64,000 nucleotides of DNA from positions 18,473,001 to 18,537,000 of the forward strand of contig JAMPIT010000434.1 in assembly GCA_026261815.1 (NCBI GenBank), in the 5' to 3' direction. Of the stretch, positions 23,641-58,118 are shown piece by piece (position 1 is the stretch's first letter; each line of letters starts with the position of its first letter). Under the pieces are notes generated by a model. That model did not search any database. It was not told the origin of the DNA and saw only the letters and a list, made by a program, of their open reading frames with translations. The translations under genes were made by a program, and so were the position numbers. The stretch is from Monarcha castaneiventris obscurior (taxonomy: Eukaryota; Chordata; Aves; Passeriformes; Monarchidae).

Positions 23641-25650
23641 GCGGAGGGGAACGCTGGCCGCCGCCGCGAGGGCACGGCCTCCCTCAGCTCCCTCCCGCCC
23701 TCCGCCGCGAGGCCTTTCCCTCACAGCCCCCTTCCTCGCGGCCCCCCTCCCGCCGTGGGCGGTGCGGCCGTGACGATCGGCACCGCCAAGCCAATCCGCC
23801 CCGGGGGGAGTTCCCCCTCCATTCAGGGCTGCTCGCCTGCGCGCTGAGGGTATGTAACAGCTGCTTTCCCCACACACACTTTCCCAGTTTTGCCCCCTTC
23901 CCAGGGACTCGCTTCCCGCGGGGCGGGCGGGAGCCTGACGGAAAAGGGGGGGGGGGGTAGGAGGGGAGAGAAGCGCGCGCGCGCTCCGGATCCCGCCGGC
24001 GGGAAGCGCGCGACGGGCGGCGGGAGCGGTGGGGGGGGGAGGCGAGTGACTGAGTGTGTGTGCGCTGGGGGGAGGGGGGGGGGCCATTGCCGCGCTGGCC
24101 ACGCCCCCTCCCCGGCACGCCATTGGCTGCGGCGGCGCAGGGCCACGCCCCCCGCGGCGCGCACCGCCCACGCCCCCCCGCCTCCTCCGGCTCGGTGCGT
24201 GCGTGCGTGAGTGTGAGAGTGTGCGGTGTGCGGGGCGTGTGCGGCACCGAGCGAGCGTGTGTGTGTGTGTGTGTGCGCCGTGTCCCCCCGCCCGCACGTG
24301 TAACTCGCCCGCCCCACGTGGGCCGCCGCCATCCCGGAAGTGAAGGGGTCGGGGACAAAAGGCAGCGCCGCGCCGCCCCCCCGGGCCCGGGCCCCGCCGC
24401 CGAGTCCCCCCCTTCCCGCCGCCGAAGCGGTTGGCGGCGGGGCCCGGGGCCGGGGGGGCGGCGGGGGCAGCCGCTGGCGCGGGCCGCGGCCGCGATGTAA
24501 ACATTCCACAAAAGGGCTCCCCAGAGAGGGGGGCGTGGCCTCGCCGGTGGGGGGCGGGGCCAATCCGCCGCGTGGGTGGGCCTCTCGCCGTGACGGCGGC
24601 GCGGCCCCGCTCGCCAATTGGCCGGCGCTGCGGTCCCGCAGCCAATAGGAGGGCGGGGGAGGCGGGACGGGGGCGGGGCGCGCTGCTTATACGGACATTT
24701 TTCTTCGGCGGTCGCTCCCCCCCTCCTCTCCTCCCTCCCTTCCTCTCCACATCCCCTTCCTGGGGGCCGCGGCCAATAGGGGAGGGCCTGGTAGGCGGGG
24801 CCAGCGCTCCCATTGGCCGAGGCGGTGACGGGCGTGCGTCTCGCCCAACGGGCGCTCGGGGCTCCCCCCCTGCGCGAGGAGGGGCGGGATTTCCCGGGGA
24901 ACAGAGAAGCGGGCAGCGCTCCGCCGCGGCGGCCGACAGACGGTTACTCCATCTTACCCCCCCCGCCGAGCCCCCCGCCCCCGCCGGGGCACCGGCGCCG
25001 CCCCCGCCCGCCCCCCCCCTTCGGGAGGAGGGGCGCGGGGATCCCCCCTTCTCACTGCGCCGGGGACAGCCCGCCCCCGCCGCTCGCCCGGGAGGTGCCC
25101 GCCACCCCCGGACCCTGAGGGAGACCCGGCCGCTGCCAGGGCCCGCTTCGAGGTAAGGAAGAGCGGGGCGGCGGGGACGGGAGGCCGCCGGGCCCCGGGC
25201 CGGCCCCCTCCGGCGATCCGTAGGGGGCGGGGCCCGGCGCCGGTGCGGCGGCGGCGCGGGGTTGCGGGGGGGGCCGGTCGGTGCCCGCGGCGCGGCTCCC
25301 CGGGGAGCTCCGGCCCGCGCGGGCGGCCGCGCGTCCTCCCGCCCCGCCCCGCCCCGCCGGGGTGTCCCGGCCCCGGCATGGCGGGAGCGGCGGGCGGAGC
25401 GTGCGGCGGCCGCTGGGCGCGCTGCGAGCCGGGCGCCGCCTCCTCCCCCCGCCCCTCCGCCCGCCCTCCGCCCGGTGCCGCTCCCGGGCTGCGGCGGGAC
25501 CGCCCCCGGCAGCGCTCGCCCGCATTGCACGGCCCCGGTACCGGCCGCACCGCGCGCCGGAGCCGCCGCCGGGCCTCCCGCCCGCCCGGGGGGGCGTTCC
25601 GAGAGCCGGCGGAGGGGCGCGGGGCTGCCCCGGTCCCGGTGTTCCCCTAA
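23640..25650 (+). promoter_or_regulatory. SIN3A: SIN3A CpG-island promoter
   Basis: About 2 kb of CpG-dense sequence ending just after the presumed noncoding first exon. It holds a cluster of CCAAT/ATTGG boxes at 23791, 24122 (reverse), 24560, 24614 (palindromic CCAATTGG), 24652, 24773 and 24812 (reverse). Two CACGTG E-boxes lie at 24295-24300 and 24315-24320. A joint YY1/ETS-like CGCCATCCCGGAAGTG sits at about 24327-24342, a FOX/TEAD-like TGTAAACATTCCAC at 24496-24509, and a YY1-like CCATCTT at 24949-24955. Motif calls are consensus matches only. A GT microsatellite lies near 24258-24276. Confidence 0.8.
24955..25152 (+). other. SIN3A: Probable noncoding first exon of SIN3A
   Basis: A strong donor, CGAG/GTAAGG, lies at 25151-25158 at the downstream side of the CpG island. 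Human SIN3A also has a noncoding first exon, with translation starting in exon 2. The 5' boundary is a guess based on the YY1-like motif; only the donor is supported by sequence. Confidence 0.5.
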
Positions 25651-28600
25651 GCTCCCGGCGGAGTTGCCATGAAGGCGCTTTGCCGGGCCGTGCCCCCCGG
25701 CGGGGTCCCGCTCCGCCGCCTTCCGCCGCGCCACGGGAGCTCCGCGGCGGCTCCGCGGTGGCCGAGGGTTCCCCCCGTCGCTTTCCGCAGTTCTCCAGCT
25801 CCATAGCGCGGCTCTCCAAAAGGACCTGTTGGAGCGACGCGTAGATACATGGAAACCCGAGAGCTCCTCGTGCGCCCATTAATTTTCCAGCGATTTTAAT
25901 AGCGAGCCGGATCCTTCTTCTCGTCCTCCCGCGCTGTGAACTTGGCAGACACTTGGCGTTGGTATTTCACCCCCTCTTTTTGATTCTTCAGGCTGTTGTA
26001 CATCCCTAGAAAGTACTTTAGGGGTTTGTTTTTTTTTGATAGCAGGAGGCTGGTGGAGTTCAGGTAGCTTTAGAAGTATGACTGTGCTTGGTGTCTGCTT
26101 AACTGAGTCCTGGGTTTTTTTTGCCTTTTCCTGGCCTGTTTTCAGAATAAATTTTAATAGTCGTTATTTGTGTGAATAGTACGTGTGTTCAGATAGAAGT
26201 TACATCCCTTAAAATATCCATTTACTTGGACCACTGAAATGTGGCAAAATAACTTGTGTCAGCTCTATTTTAAACTAATTATCAAAGGCATCTCCAGCTG
26301 TGCATGGATTTTCAGTCTCCTACGCTGTCCAGAGGAATCTGAACCTGGTCTGTGTGCTAAAGTGTAGCTTAAGGCTGACATAACGCCTCATGTTTCACTT
26401 TTAACTCGCCACTTTCAGTTGTGCTAAAAGGTGTAGGGTCAGTAAACAAGTGGGAAATGCCCAACTTAATTCACTACAGGTGTGCCTGTACTGGCCATTT
26501 TCCACTTCTGACTTGTAATTATTTTTAAAAAATACAGTTTCAGAAAGGTAAACATTACTATATAGGATTAACAGTACAGTATTTTAAATTAAAATGGCAT
26601 TTTATTTTAATATACTAATTTTAAAGCATCTGTAAAACTTCCTTCATCACATAAAGTGCCTTGGCAGCCCGGTGTTAGCCTGTGCTGGATCTCCAAGGAC
26701 GGAAAACCACTTTTTAGGGTCTTTTTTTTTTCCCCCTGCTGAGGTGAAGTTAGCAGTTTTTCACATGGGTGCGCTCTTTGCAAAAGGAAATTGTGCTTTC
26801 TCCCCCCAAAGTATCTTATCCCTCCCACCTTCTGCTTCTGGTGAAGACACATGGTCTCAGCATGAATTTGTTTGAGATGCTGCAATGTAATCGTTCATCC
26901 AAAAAAACAGCACTAATTTGCTCAAGTCTGGGGAAACTCTGGGTGATTCAGGCTGTTTTTGTGAGCAGTGTGGGGAAGGGGGATGCTCTCCCCCTGGCCC
27001 CAGCCTGGATTGCTGGGGGAGCCCTCTGGACAGGCTCCTGGCACGTGTGGGTCTTGGGGCTGGGAGCATCGTGTTGGAATTGGCAGGCAGATCATTTACG
27101 TTTCCAGGATTTATGAATCGTTTTCTGTCCAGATTGCTGTTCTGGACTTCTCCAGTGTTGGAAAGCTTTTATGGCTGCTGAAGCTGGAGCAGAAAAGAGC
27201 CCGGTAATAGCTGTCACTTTAGCCTGGAGTGCACTTTTGGGACCATGCTACTTTTTTCCAACCCTGCTGAGGTCTTTTCTTTTTACATTTGGTTAAATAA
27301 AAGAGTTCTGACCATTCTCTCTGTGCATGGGGTAGGTGCAGTCAGGGAACAGGGCAAAACAATGCTGTAAGCTCTGTAGAGCTTGTTTTGGATCATGTCT
27401 GTGCAGTGGGGTTTGGCACCCAGGCTGCTTTTTGGCAAAGCAGGGATCAGTGCCTTACCAACTTGTTACCCATCTGGATGAGTGGGCTTTATTCGTGTCC
27501 CGTGTGCCTCACAGTGAGCACTGGCACGGCTGTCACGATGTCACCCTGCAGAAAACTCTCCTAACAGCTCCCAACACTTCAGGTCGTGCTTTTCCAACAC
27601 CTGTTTCTAAGGATGTTTCTCATTTCATTTTGGAATCTGGTCCTGGATGTGCCTCTCTGTAGCGTGGCCATGGGTTATCCCTGTGCTACGGGCAGGGGAT
27701 CCGGGCTGTGTGGCACCGTACAAACAAAGTGTAGCAGTGACTGCTGAACAAGCTGGGTCACGTTCTGGAAGTCGTGTGGCTGGGTTAGCAGAGCTGCTGG
27801 AACCTGAGGCAGCTCCTTTCCAGCAGGCACTGCGACGTGCTCCTCTATAATCCTCTGCGGGATGTGTCCTGCAGGACATCATGACTGCTCTGGGATCAGA
27901 GCTGAGACTTACACTTGCTGCTCCCGCCTTTTTTTTTTTTGAGTCCTCTCTCCCTCGAAAGAAAACCTTTTAAAAAGCCCTCACATGTGTTAAACAAATC
28001 CTCTGCAGCTCTGCAATTTCCCTGCAGTTTTTCAGAGGGACCAAAATCCTCTCCAGTGGCTCTTCTGCAGCTTGTGGTGGTGTTTATCTGCAGGTGTGTT
28101 GGGTTTCCAGCAGGTGCTGAGGCAGCGCACCTTCCCAGTTTGCTTTCTTCCTAGTCTCTGTTTGGCTTTTTCTTTTTTACTTTACCAGCTGATCTCTAAT
28201 GCCAGAAGACCCTGCTTACCTGGTGGGAAAACCTGCAATAGAAGTAATGGGGATTTTGGGGATATTATGTGGTGAAATGCTGGGGAGCGGAGCTGCCACC
28301 AGAGAGGCAGTTATGTGAGGGAGGAGGAGAGCACCTGGGCTCTCGTGCCTCTGTTGCTCCCATGGAGCAGTGAGCAGGCAGGAGGAGAGCCCTGCAGTGC
28401 TCCACCAGCTGAATCCAGCCTTGTCCCCACTTTGTTCCTTTCTGTGTCAGTACTGCCACTCAGAGCTCTGCTTCCCTCAGTACCAGAGGGAAAGGGATGT
28501 GCTCCACTTGCCTTTATCTGTCCCACCGGCTTATATGAGGCAGATGGATGGGGAAACCCTCTGAAGAAGTCAGTGAGGTAGAATTGAATAATTCTAGTGT

Positions 28601-31600
28601 TGTTACTGAGATGCAACGTAGCTTTTCTTAATTTTTCCTTTGCTTTACCAGCTGAGGATCCTCTGTGTGTGTGTGTCTGCGTGATGCATCCTACCTGTGG
28701 CACGGAGCTGGTGAGCTGGGAGGTGGCACAGGTGGGAAGATCCAGAGGTGTGTTCCCATGCAGCATCCTTTTCCTGTGAAGGGGAACACTAAAAGCCTCA
28801 GAAAAAAAACCCCAGTAGTTTTCATCCTCCCCTAGATGGAATGAAGTGTGCTCTAAGTGGAGTTAATAGGGAGTTTGGGTAGAAATGCTGCTGGGGAAGG
28901 GGAATGCAACTCTTGACTTGGTCTGCTCAGGTAGTGATAAGATCTACATGCCTCCTGTTAATGCTTTTAACAAAGGAAAGTACCTGAATTTTGTGACTTA
29001 CTTTCAGTCCCTGCTGTATTTTGAGGGCTTTTCAACCCTCGGATCAAGGTTACAGATGGTGCAGTTTGAATTGGGGCTCTCTAAATCTACACTTCAAAGT
29101 CCATAAGGGGATGCCAGAGATGTGTGCTGCGTTTCTGAGATGATGACATAAGCGTAGTATTGGTTGTAACGTGGAGGGAAAATGCTTGGTACAAGTCTTT
29201 GATGTTGTATGTTTATTCTCAAAATACCTTTCTCTTAGCTGGGCTTTGCCATCATTAAGGAAAAACAAGTTGTTACTGAGGGTGGAAATGAGTGAAATTG
29301 CCCCTTTGAGCAGCATGCTTTGGCTAAATCAGTTCAAAATGACATGTCTGGTCTTGGGTTTCATCTCGGTGTTCCTCCCTCAGCTCTTTGGTGGGCTGTA
29401 GGAGGGGTAGGACTTGCTGCACGACCGATTTCTCCAGCTTTTGAGCGGAGGAGATCAGTGGGAGATGCCTGGTCAAGATTAACAGGACTTCAGTGAGGAA
29501 ATGAATACACTTAGGGACCATTTAGCATCATATCTCCTGCAGGATGCAGACTGGTCACTGTTCTGGTGCTGGTTTGCTTTCCCCTCTCTGTAGAGTTCGG
29601 TGGATGCAGAGTTATCATCACTAGACTCTGTCTAGTACAGCAGAGCTTCGAGATCATCTCTCTGCTAGGATTAATAAAGCCTGCCAATTAGAAATCTTCA
29701 TTAAGGGCTGGTTTGCTGTGAGATACTCAGGGGATTGCAGACCGCTGTAGGAGTTAGCATGGTGTCATGTAGGAAGATTGATTTCCTAGGTAACTAGCAC
29801 TAACAGTGCTATTGGCTATTACCTATATGTTGTCCATATATATATATACACACACCTATATGTCATACAAAATTTCACAGTTGAAGCAGGTCCAGTGCTT
29901 GGATAGAAGTAGAGCCCAAGCTCAGTTAGTGAAGGTGAGAGGAATTCAGAGGGAAGATGAACGTACATGAGCTTTAATGTTTACTTCACAAAAGTTTTAA
30001 TATCAACCATACAGCAGACTAGATTTTTGGAAGATTGTACACTTGGCCTGCAAGAATCAGGAGCTTTAAAAACTGATGTTTGTGTTGCTGGTGTGTGTGT
30101 GGTGATGGATCCTTGGTGCTATCATGATTCCCGTGGCCTCACAGGACAAGAATTTTGGTAGCTTTGTGGGGAAAGTCTTCTCAGACAGCCTGAGGTGGCA
30201 TTTTAATCCTCGTAAGGGCACGTGAGTCTTCCAGCCATCTTCTGCCCTCAAACAGCCTCTGCTTTCGGGGTTGGTGAGTCCATCTGAAGGGGTGAGTGTG
30301 GAGCGTTGCTTTGGGAAATGGGACCCAAGGCTGGAACACTGAACAGCCATCACACCACATTTACACCACGTGTATCTATACACAGTATTGAAAGGGTGAG
30401 GGGAAAACCAGCCTGGGAGACCAAAAGCAAGTGGCAGGACTGGCCGAGGGACCAGTGTTCAGAGCAGAAGGGTATCCAAGTTGGTGAGAGGGTTATAAAT
30501 AGCTGCCACCAAAAGCTTTGCCCAGACTTTACTCATGCGCTCAGCCATTGTCATGCAAAATCCTGGCCAGCTCTGCTCGTGGGTGGATGGTGTGAGGCCA
30601 GATTTACTCAGTTCAGTCCCAGCCTTATTAGCATAAAACTATGTTTTTGCAAAGCTAAATGTGGTCGGTGCCTGAGAGGAGTAGCTCCATGTTAACCTGC
30701 CTTCATTTGTCAGCAGAGACCAGTTGAAAAGATGTGGCCAGTGCAGGCACCATTAAAAAAAATGAGCTCGTGGAGTGTGCTCCTCTGCTTGCTGAGTGTG
30801 TGCTGGGGGTCAGGCTTACTTAGGGTTTGTAACTTGCAATTAAGATGCAGTTGATGAGCTTTCCCCTTTACTTGGAGCAAGGAGTCTTCCTCTGCTTCCT
30901 GTCTGTGACCTGCCAGGTGATTTGGGGACCTCTTGGGAGGTTAAACTTGAAGAGTAACTTCAAAAAGAAATTGTCATCTTCCTTGTTGTCTTACCCTCTC
31001 CAGGTGAAAGGAGGGACTAGTAGAGAGAGTTTATATTGGATACTGGGAATAAATTCTTCCCTGTGAGGGTGGTGAGGCCCTGGCACAGGGTGCCCAGAGA
31101 AGCTGTGGCTGCCCCTGGATCCCTGGAAGTGTCCAAGGCCAGATTGGACAGGGCTTGGAGTGACCTGGGATAGTGGAAGGTGTCCCTGCCCATGGCAGGG
31201 GGTGGAATGAGATGATCTTTAACGTCCTTTCCAAAACAAATCTTTCCAAATCTTTTTATGTTTTATGTCATGGAGGGCAAAATCTGCACCTGTGTCCTGC
31301 TGGTTCCTGTTTCCATATTTGACATGAGATAGTAGTAAGTGTTCTTTGGGTTATTTGAGTAATGACAGATTTAGACTGTGAAGAGCTGTCCTGACTTGGT
31401 AGGTGGGGATTGGCTCAGTTGGCTGTTGTACCATTATTCTGGGGGAACGTCATTCCCTCTTGTTGATCCATGTGTTTGCCTTTGCAATGAATGTGTGTAA
31501 CTGCACTGAACTGAAAAGGCCTTGCTTTGGATAGGTCCTGAAGCAGATGAGGGTAGATTTCACTGTTTTCTGTCCCTCAAACATCTTAATAGGCTGCCTG

Positions 31601-32528
31601 TGCTTTTACTAAACAGCAGATAACATCTCAAGGATGGTAGTAACTATCAATGGACAGAAAACAGCACTGGAATTTGCTTGCAGTAAAGAGTACTGGGGTG
31701 AATAGTTCAATCCAACAGACCCAGGAATTCATGGCTCCTTTTTGGAGTGGGACAGTGGCAGAATGACCTGTCAGATTTGAAGTGAAATCAAGTTGCTTAA
31801 AAGCAGCTTGAAGTCGGGCAGGAACATGAAGAAAATTACTGGGGAGTGAGAGCTGCTGATCCGTGCTCCCTGGCAGACAGGCAGGAATCCAGCTGCTGAG
31901 TGGGGCCAGGGTGCTGGCAGGACCACAGGTGTGTGGCATGTGGTATCCAAAATACTCCTGGTACAGCAGACCTGTGTCTTTCCCTGAGGTTACACACAAA
32001 ATGTGTTTAATACACGTGTATTCACTGCAGAACACTTTGGGGTTTGTAAGTGACTTCAAACTCTGATTCCGCATCCTGCTTTTCCCCGTGTTTTAAAGCA
32101 TCTCTCACAGCTGTCTGTTGTCCTAACTGGACTGTCCTAGAGGGGTTTTTTTCTGCTGTCAGTATAAACTGTGTGTAGGTAACACATCCTACCCCAGTTA
32201 TGTTCAAACACTGCGTTCACGAGCTTTGTGTTGCTCAGGGTCTGCGTGTGCTTTGGATGCTTCACTTAGCAACATCCTTAAAGTGAGACTAAAGAAATCA
32301 TTAACTTTCAAGTTACTACAACAACAAGGCTATACTTTTTGTGGTAAGATATGATTGCATGTTTTATGCTGAAAGTTAAACCTTTAATTCCACTTTCCCA
32401 TCTCAAGACATCAGTACCTGAAGAGACAGAAACTTGCCCTACCTGCTGCCGACGATCTCCACGTCACCCACGGTGCGGGACGGGAGCGCTGGATCAATTC
32501 CCTATGCTAACCAGTCTGTTTTTCCCAG
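25153..32528 (+). other. SIN3A: SIN3A intron 1
   Basis: A 7.4 kb intron between the noncoding exon and the start-codon exon. It contains a sense-oriented CR1 3' end (31040-31248) and a short TA/CA microsatellite near 29837-29860. A small CpG-rich patch at 32440-32490 lies close to the acceptor, and TGCTAAC at about 32504 is a good branch-point match. No other exon was recognised; alternative 5' UTR exons cannot be excluded. Confidence 0.65.
31040..31248 (+). repeat. CR1 LINE 3' fragment
   Basis: Forward-oriented CR1 end in SIN3A intron 1. Blocks are AAATTCTTCCCTGTGAGGGT, GTGCCCAGAGAAGCTGTGGC, GGACAGGGCTTGGAG and CCCATGGCAGGGGGTGG. The terminal octamer repeats are degraded. Confidence 0.9.
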
Positions 32529-32549
32529 GTTTTGTGGTGCTTCCCGAGC

Positions 32550-32560
32550 ATGAGTGCAGC

Positions 32561-32564
<4 letters not shown>
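32550..32564 (+). other. SIN3A: Minimal upstream ORF overlapping the SIN3A start
   Basis: ATG AGT GCA GCA TGA. The stop codon shares ATGA with the SIN3A start codon at 32561, in a different frame. Present directly in the sequence; any translational effect is inference. Confidence 0.6.
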
Positions 32565-55043
<22,479 letters not shown>

Positions 55044-55716
55044 GAGTGCCCCGGGGCGAGGGAAGAGCCCGGGAGATGTGTGTGTGTGTGCGCGCATCCA
55101 GGGAAGGAGGAAGATGCCTTTCTCCCCTCACTGTGTATCTCCGTCACATGGCCACTTGACTAGTGCGTGGCTGGTACAACCCGTCCCAGCGGGATTCCCC
55201 ACGGGGACGCGGATCTCTGCCTGGGGCTGCGGGCCGCCGGCCCTTTCTGGGCAGGAAGGACCCTTCTCTGAACTGAGCCATCCCAGAGAAACACAACAAG
55301 CTCGTACCACACCAGCAGCGTTGAGGCTTTGACTCCCCGGAGGCCCTGAGCGGCGAGGGAGGGGAACAGGATGCTCTCCACCACCGGACCGCTTGGATGT
55401 GTCCCCAAAATCCCCAGGTGCCTGTCACCAGTGGATTCTCCTCTCTTTGTGGGCTCTGGCACGGGGCCACGGGGCAGCGGACCCTGGGTTCCTCTCGCTC
55501 CCTCCTCTCCCTCCCAGGCTGGACTCACCCTGTGCAGATCGGTCTGTCCTTTCTAGTGCCAGTGGAACTGTTTTATTTTTATTTTGGGTTTTTGGGTTTT
55601 TTTGTACCTGCTTGTTTACTAGTCTCTCCTAGTGCCATGCACCAGCTTTTCACACACATGTACGTACACACACACAGCAGAGAACAACACGATTTTAACA
55701 TGTTCCCCTCCTTTTT

Positions 55717-55726
55717 TGTAAATAAA
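55717..55726 (+). terminator. SIN3A: SIN3A proximal polyadenylation signal
   Basis: TGTAAATAAA: a TGTA/Pumilio-like TGTAAATA overlapping AATAAA at 55721-55726, with a T/G-rich downstream element at 55740-55800. Confidence 0.7.
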
Positions 55727-55980
55727 TGTACAAATTGTCAATTTTTTGGGTTTTTTTTTCTTTTTGGTTTGCTGTTTTGTTTTGGTTTTGTTTTTTTTTT
55801 TAATTAAAAGAATTATGCTTGATGTGCTAGCATAACTGTACTAGCTTCTTGTGTACCATAGTACCAGGTGGCTTGAGAATTAGTACCGACAGACAGACCG
55901 ATGGAGACATTTATTACACTTTTTACCAAAGGGAGTTATCATTGTAGTGCTTTTGTGTGGAAACTTTTTTCTCCTTTTTT

Positions 55981-55990
55981 TGTAAATAAA
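55981..55990 (+). terminator. SIN3A: SIN3A distal polyadenylation signal
   Basis: The same composite TGTAAATAAA after a T-run, with AATAAA at 55985-55990. Confidence 0.6.
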
Positions 55991-56009
55991 AAAAATAATG
56001 TCTTTGTTC

Positions 56010-57734
56010 TTAACTGGAGGAAGACACTCGCTCAACCCACAGCCCTGTTCCTGGTCTGAAAGGCACTGTTGCAGCATGCAGGTTTTGGGGTGGGAAAGGG
56101 GAGGGAAGAGGGAGGTGTAATCCAACTCCTCTCATAAGACCGGCAAGAGGAAACAGCAGAGGCAGCGTGTGCATTTGGGGGTTAAACAACTGAGGTATAA
56201 GCAGCCTGTAAGAGATATAAATATATAGTATATAATTTAAATTTTTTTAAAATTTTTGGCTTTTTTCCTGGTGGGTAATTTTGATCCACCTTATCTTCCA
56301 GCTCCAAGGATCTTCACTTTTGGGAAGTGTTGCTGAGCAACTTAGCTGGGGCTGATTGTGCTGATGTATTTTTCCCTTTCTGTGTTGGAGAAAACATCAT
56401 GGGCAATACCAAACCAGTATTTGACAGGGCTGCTCTGCGTGTGTGTGTGCATGTGTGCAAGGGGAGGAGGAGGGGAGTGGGGGGTCTTGGTGCATTTCAC
56501 TCCTGAACTCCACATATGGGATATATATTTTTTTAAGTAGAGAAATTTAATGCTGGCAGATATTTAAAACACAGGGGATGATTCTGATTTTAAAAATAAA
56601 GAAGTCAGCACAGACTTTGTAAGCCACGGCAGCCACCACTGCACTGTGCCTCCTCAAGGGAGGCAGCTTTCCTTGCAGAAAACCATGCAGCCAGTCCTAC
56701 ACACCTGGAATGGCTTCCATCATCCCTGGACGAGAGCCACGAGCTTCAGCCTCTCCCAGGGGCTTACTGTATTTTGAGACAGCACGTTCATAGAATCACA
56801 GAATGGCCTGGGCTGGAAGGGACCTCTAATACCATCTAGCTCCAGGTTCTCTCCTCCTGCCACCGCAGCTCCTTCCCTTCCGTGGAGAGAGGCCGGGGAG
56901 CAGCGCTGGAGGGAGACCTGGAGCCGGGGTGGAAGTGCACGGCCCCGAGGGGCCACTACTCATTGGCAGCCAATGCACAGCAGGCAGGTCTGGAATGGGA
57001 GCCTCCTATGGAGAGGAAGAGAGAGGGAAGAGCCCAGCTGGGGACTTTCACACTTTGCCAGCAATAAATCACCCGCCTCGTTTCTCCTCCCTTGCTGTAA
57101 CCACGCAGGAAGGGGCTCTCATGTGTCCTCTTCCATTCCAAAGGTGTCATGCACGCTCCCCTATTATTCCCCCCCCCCTTTTTTTTTTTTCTGGTGTATG
57201 CTCAAGGTGATCTGGAAGGGAAAATCTTGGGTGATTTAGACTTCTGACCAGCTTGGAAGTACCAGCTGCTGCTGCTTGGTGGGATCTTATCTCAGGAGTC
57301 TGTGCCTGCATGTCATTGAGCCAAGGGGGGCTGGTGCAGGTCCCTGGGATGCACCGGGGGAGGAGACCTCTGCCTCTGGTGCTCCGTATGAAATCCCAGC
57401 TCTGCTCCCAGCCTGTACAATAGCAGAAGTTTGCTTTTTTTAATCTTCTTTTTATTTGATCTTGCTTTTTGTATTCTGTAACGTGATCCTCGGCCCACAA
57501 CCCATGTGATTTCTATACCAATGTTGTTAACTTGACTGTAGCGCAGTATTTCCATTAAAACATCAGGGCTGAGCAGCGTGTACAGATTCTTCCTTTCCTC
57601 CTGATGATACACAATCACATCTTGGGGTGATTTGGAGGCAAACCAAGACATGGAGAGGACAGTCCAGATTGCTTAGGCTGAGGGACAGCGATGAGGGGGG
57701 TTCTGCCCTCTCCTCACCCAGGGGACGCTCAGGG
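56010..57734. other. Intergenic region SIN3A-MAN2C1
   Basis: Contains a CR1 fragment (56788-56848), a CT-rich run (57168-57191) and A/T-rich sequence (56215-56260). No exon or RNA gene was recognised. Confidence 0.6.
56788..56848 (-). repeat. CR1 LINE end fragment
   Basis: TCATAGAATCACAGAATGG followed by CTGGGCTGGAAGGGACCTC, the reversed CR1 terminus. Confidence 0.85.
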
Positions 57735-58099
57735 TGGGATAAGAACCTCCTCCCAAACGTGACAAGCCAACACATGCCCCCCAGAAGCATCAGAGACACA
57801 ACCATGGTCACAAGGAGCTCTCAGCAGAAACGAGCAAGAAACTTGTCTGTTCCCTCATGAAATCTCCCTAAGGGCTTCTGGGCAGGCAGCTCCAAGCACT
57901 CAGCGGGGGAGAGCATCATCTCATGTCTTCACCAGGGAGAGCTTGTGAGGACTCACCCGCACGAGTAACTCCGAGACTCCAACCCTACGGCGGGCACAGC
58001 ACCACCGAACCCTGGAACTCACGTGGGCCCGAAAGACCACTGGAGCCGGCCTGAATTCCTGCACAACAGCCTCCTCGTACGGGGTGCGGAGGCTGGAAG
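57735..58099 (-). repeat. Left arm of inverted duplication (MAN2C1 intron 2/exon 2 copy)
   Basis: The reverse complement of this stretch matches 58877-59256 almost throughout, at roughly 93% identity by eye outside four small indels. Long identical blocks include GAGGAGGCTGTTGTGCAGG and GATTTCATGAGGGAACAGAC. It lies upstream of the MAN2C1 start and ends next to the GC-box array. Confidence 0.9.
58023..58099 (-). pseudogene. Antisense broken copy of part of MAN2C1 exon 2
   Basis: This part of the left arm corresponds to MAN2C1 exon 2 from 58877 to the splice donor at 58963, on the opposite strand. Two 5-base deletions disrupt the frame (for example GAGAG is missing after the AGTGG block). The donor GTGAGT after the exon copy is retained. 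Confidence 0.85.
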
Positions 58100-58118
58100 C
58101 AAGGAGGGCGATCCGCAG

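Larger units (their letters stand above)
55044..56010 (+). other. SIN3A: SIN3A 3' UTR
   Basis: Follows the TAG at 55041-55043. G/T-rich and T-rich tracts (55560-55620, 55740-55805) precede two polyadenylation signals at 55721 and 55985. Confidence 0.7.

Noticed and set aside
24258..24276. GT repeat in the SIN3A promoter as a functional element
   Set aside because: A short ordinary microsatellite with no further support.
23638..25734. A 698-codon open frame on the minus strand across the SIN3A CpG island
   Set aside because: It is Arg/Gly/Pro/Ala-rich throughout, as expected when very GC-rich DNA lacks stop codons. It has no domain or family similarity and runs antisense through the promoter.
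32351..32560. N-terminal extension of SIN3A upstream of MKRRLDEQ
   Set aside because: The frame stays open through the exon start, but a good branch point and acceptor (CCCAG at 32528) lie within it, and the family starts at MKRRL.
57735..58099. Assembly fold-back artefact as the cause of the inverted repeat
   Set aside because: The arms differ by about two dozen scattered substitutions and several indels, more than expected for a copied read. Not fully excluded without long reads.
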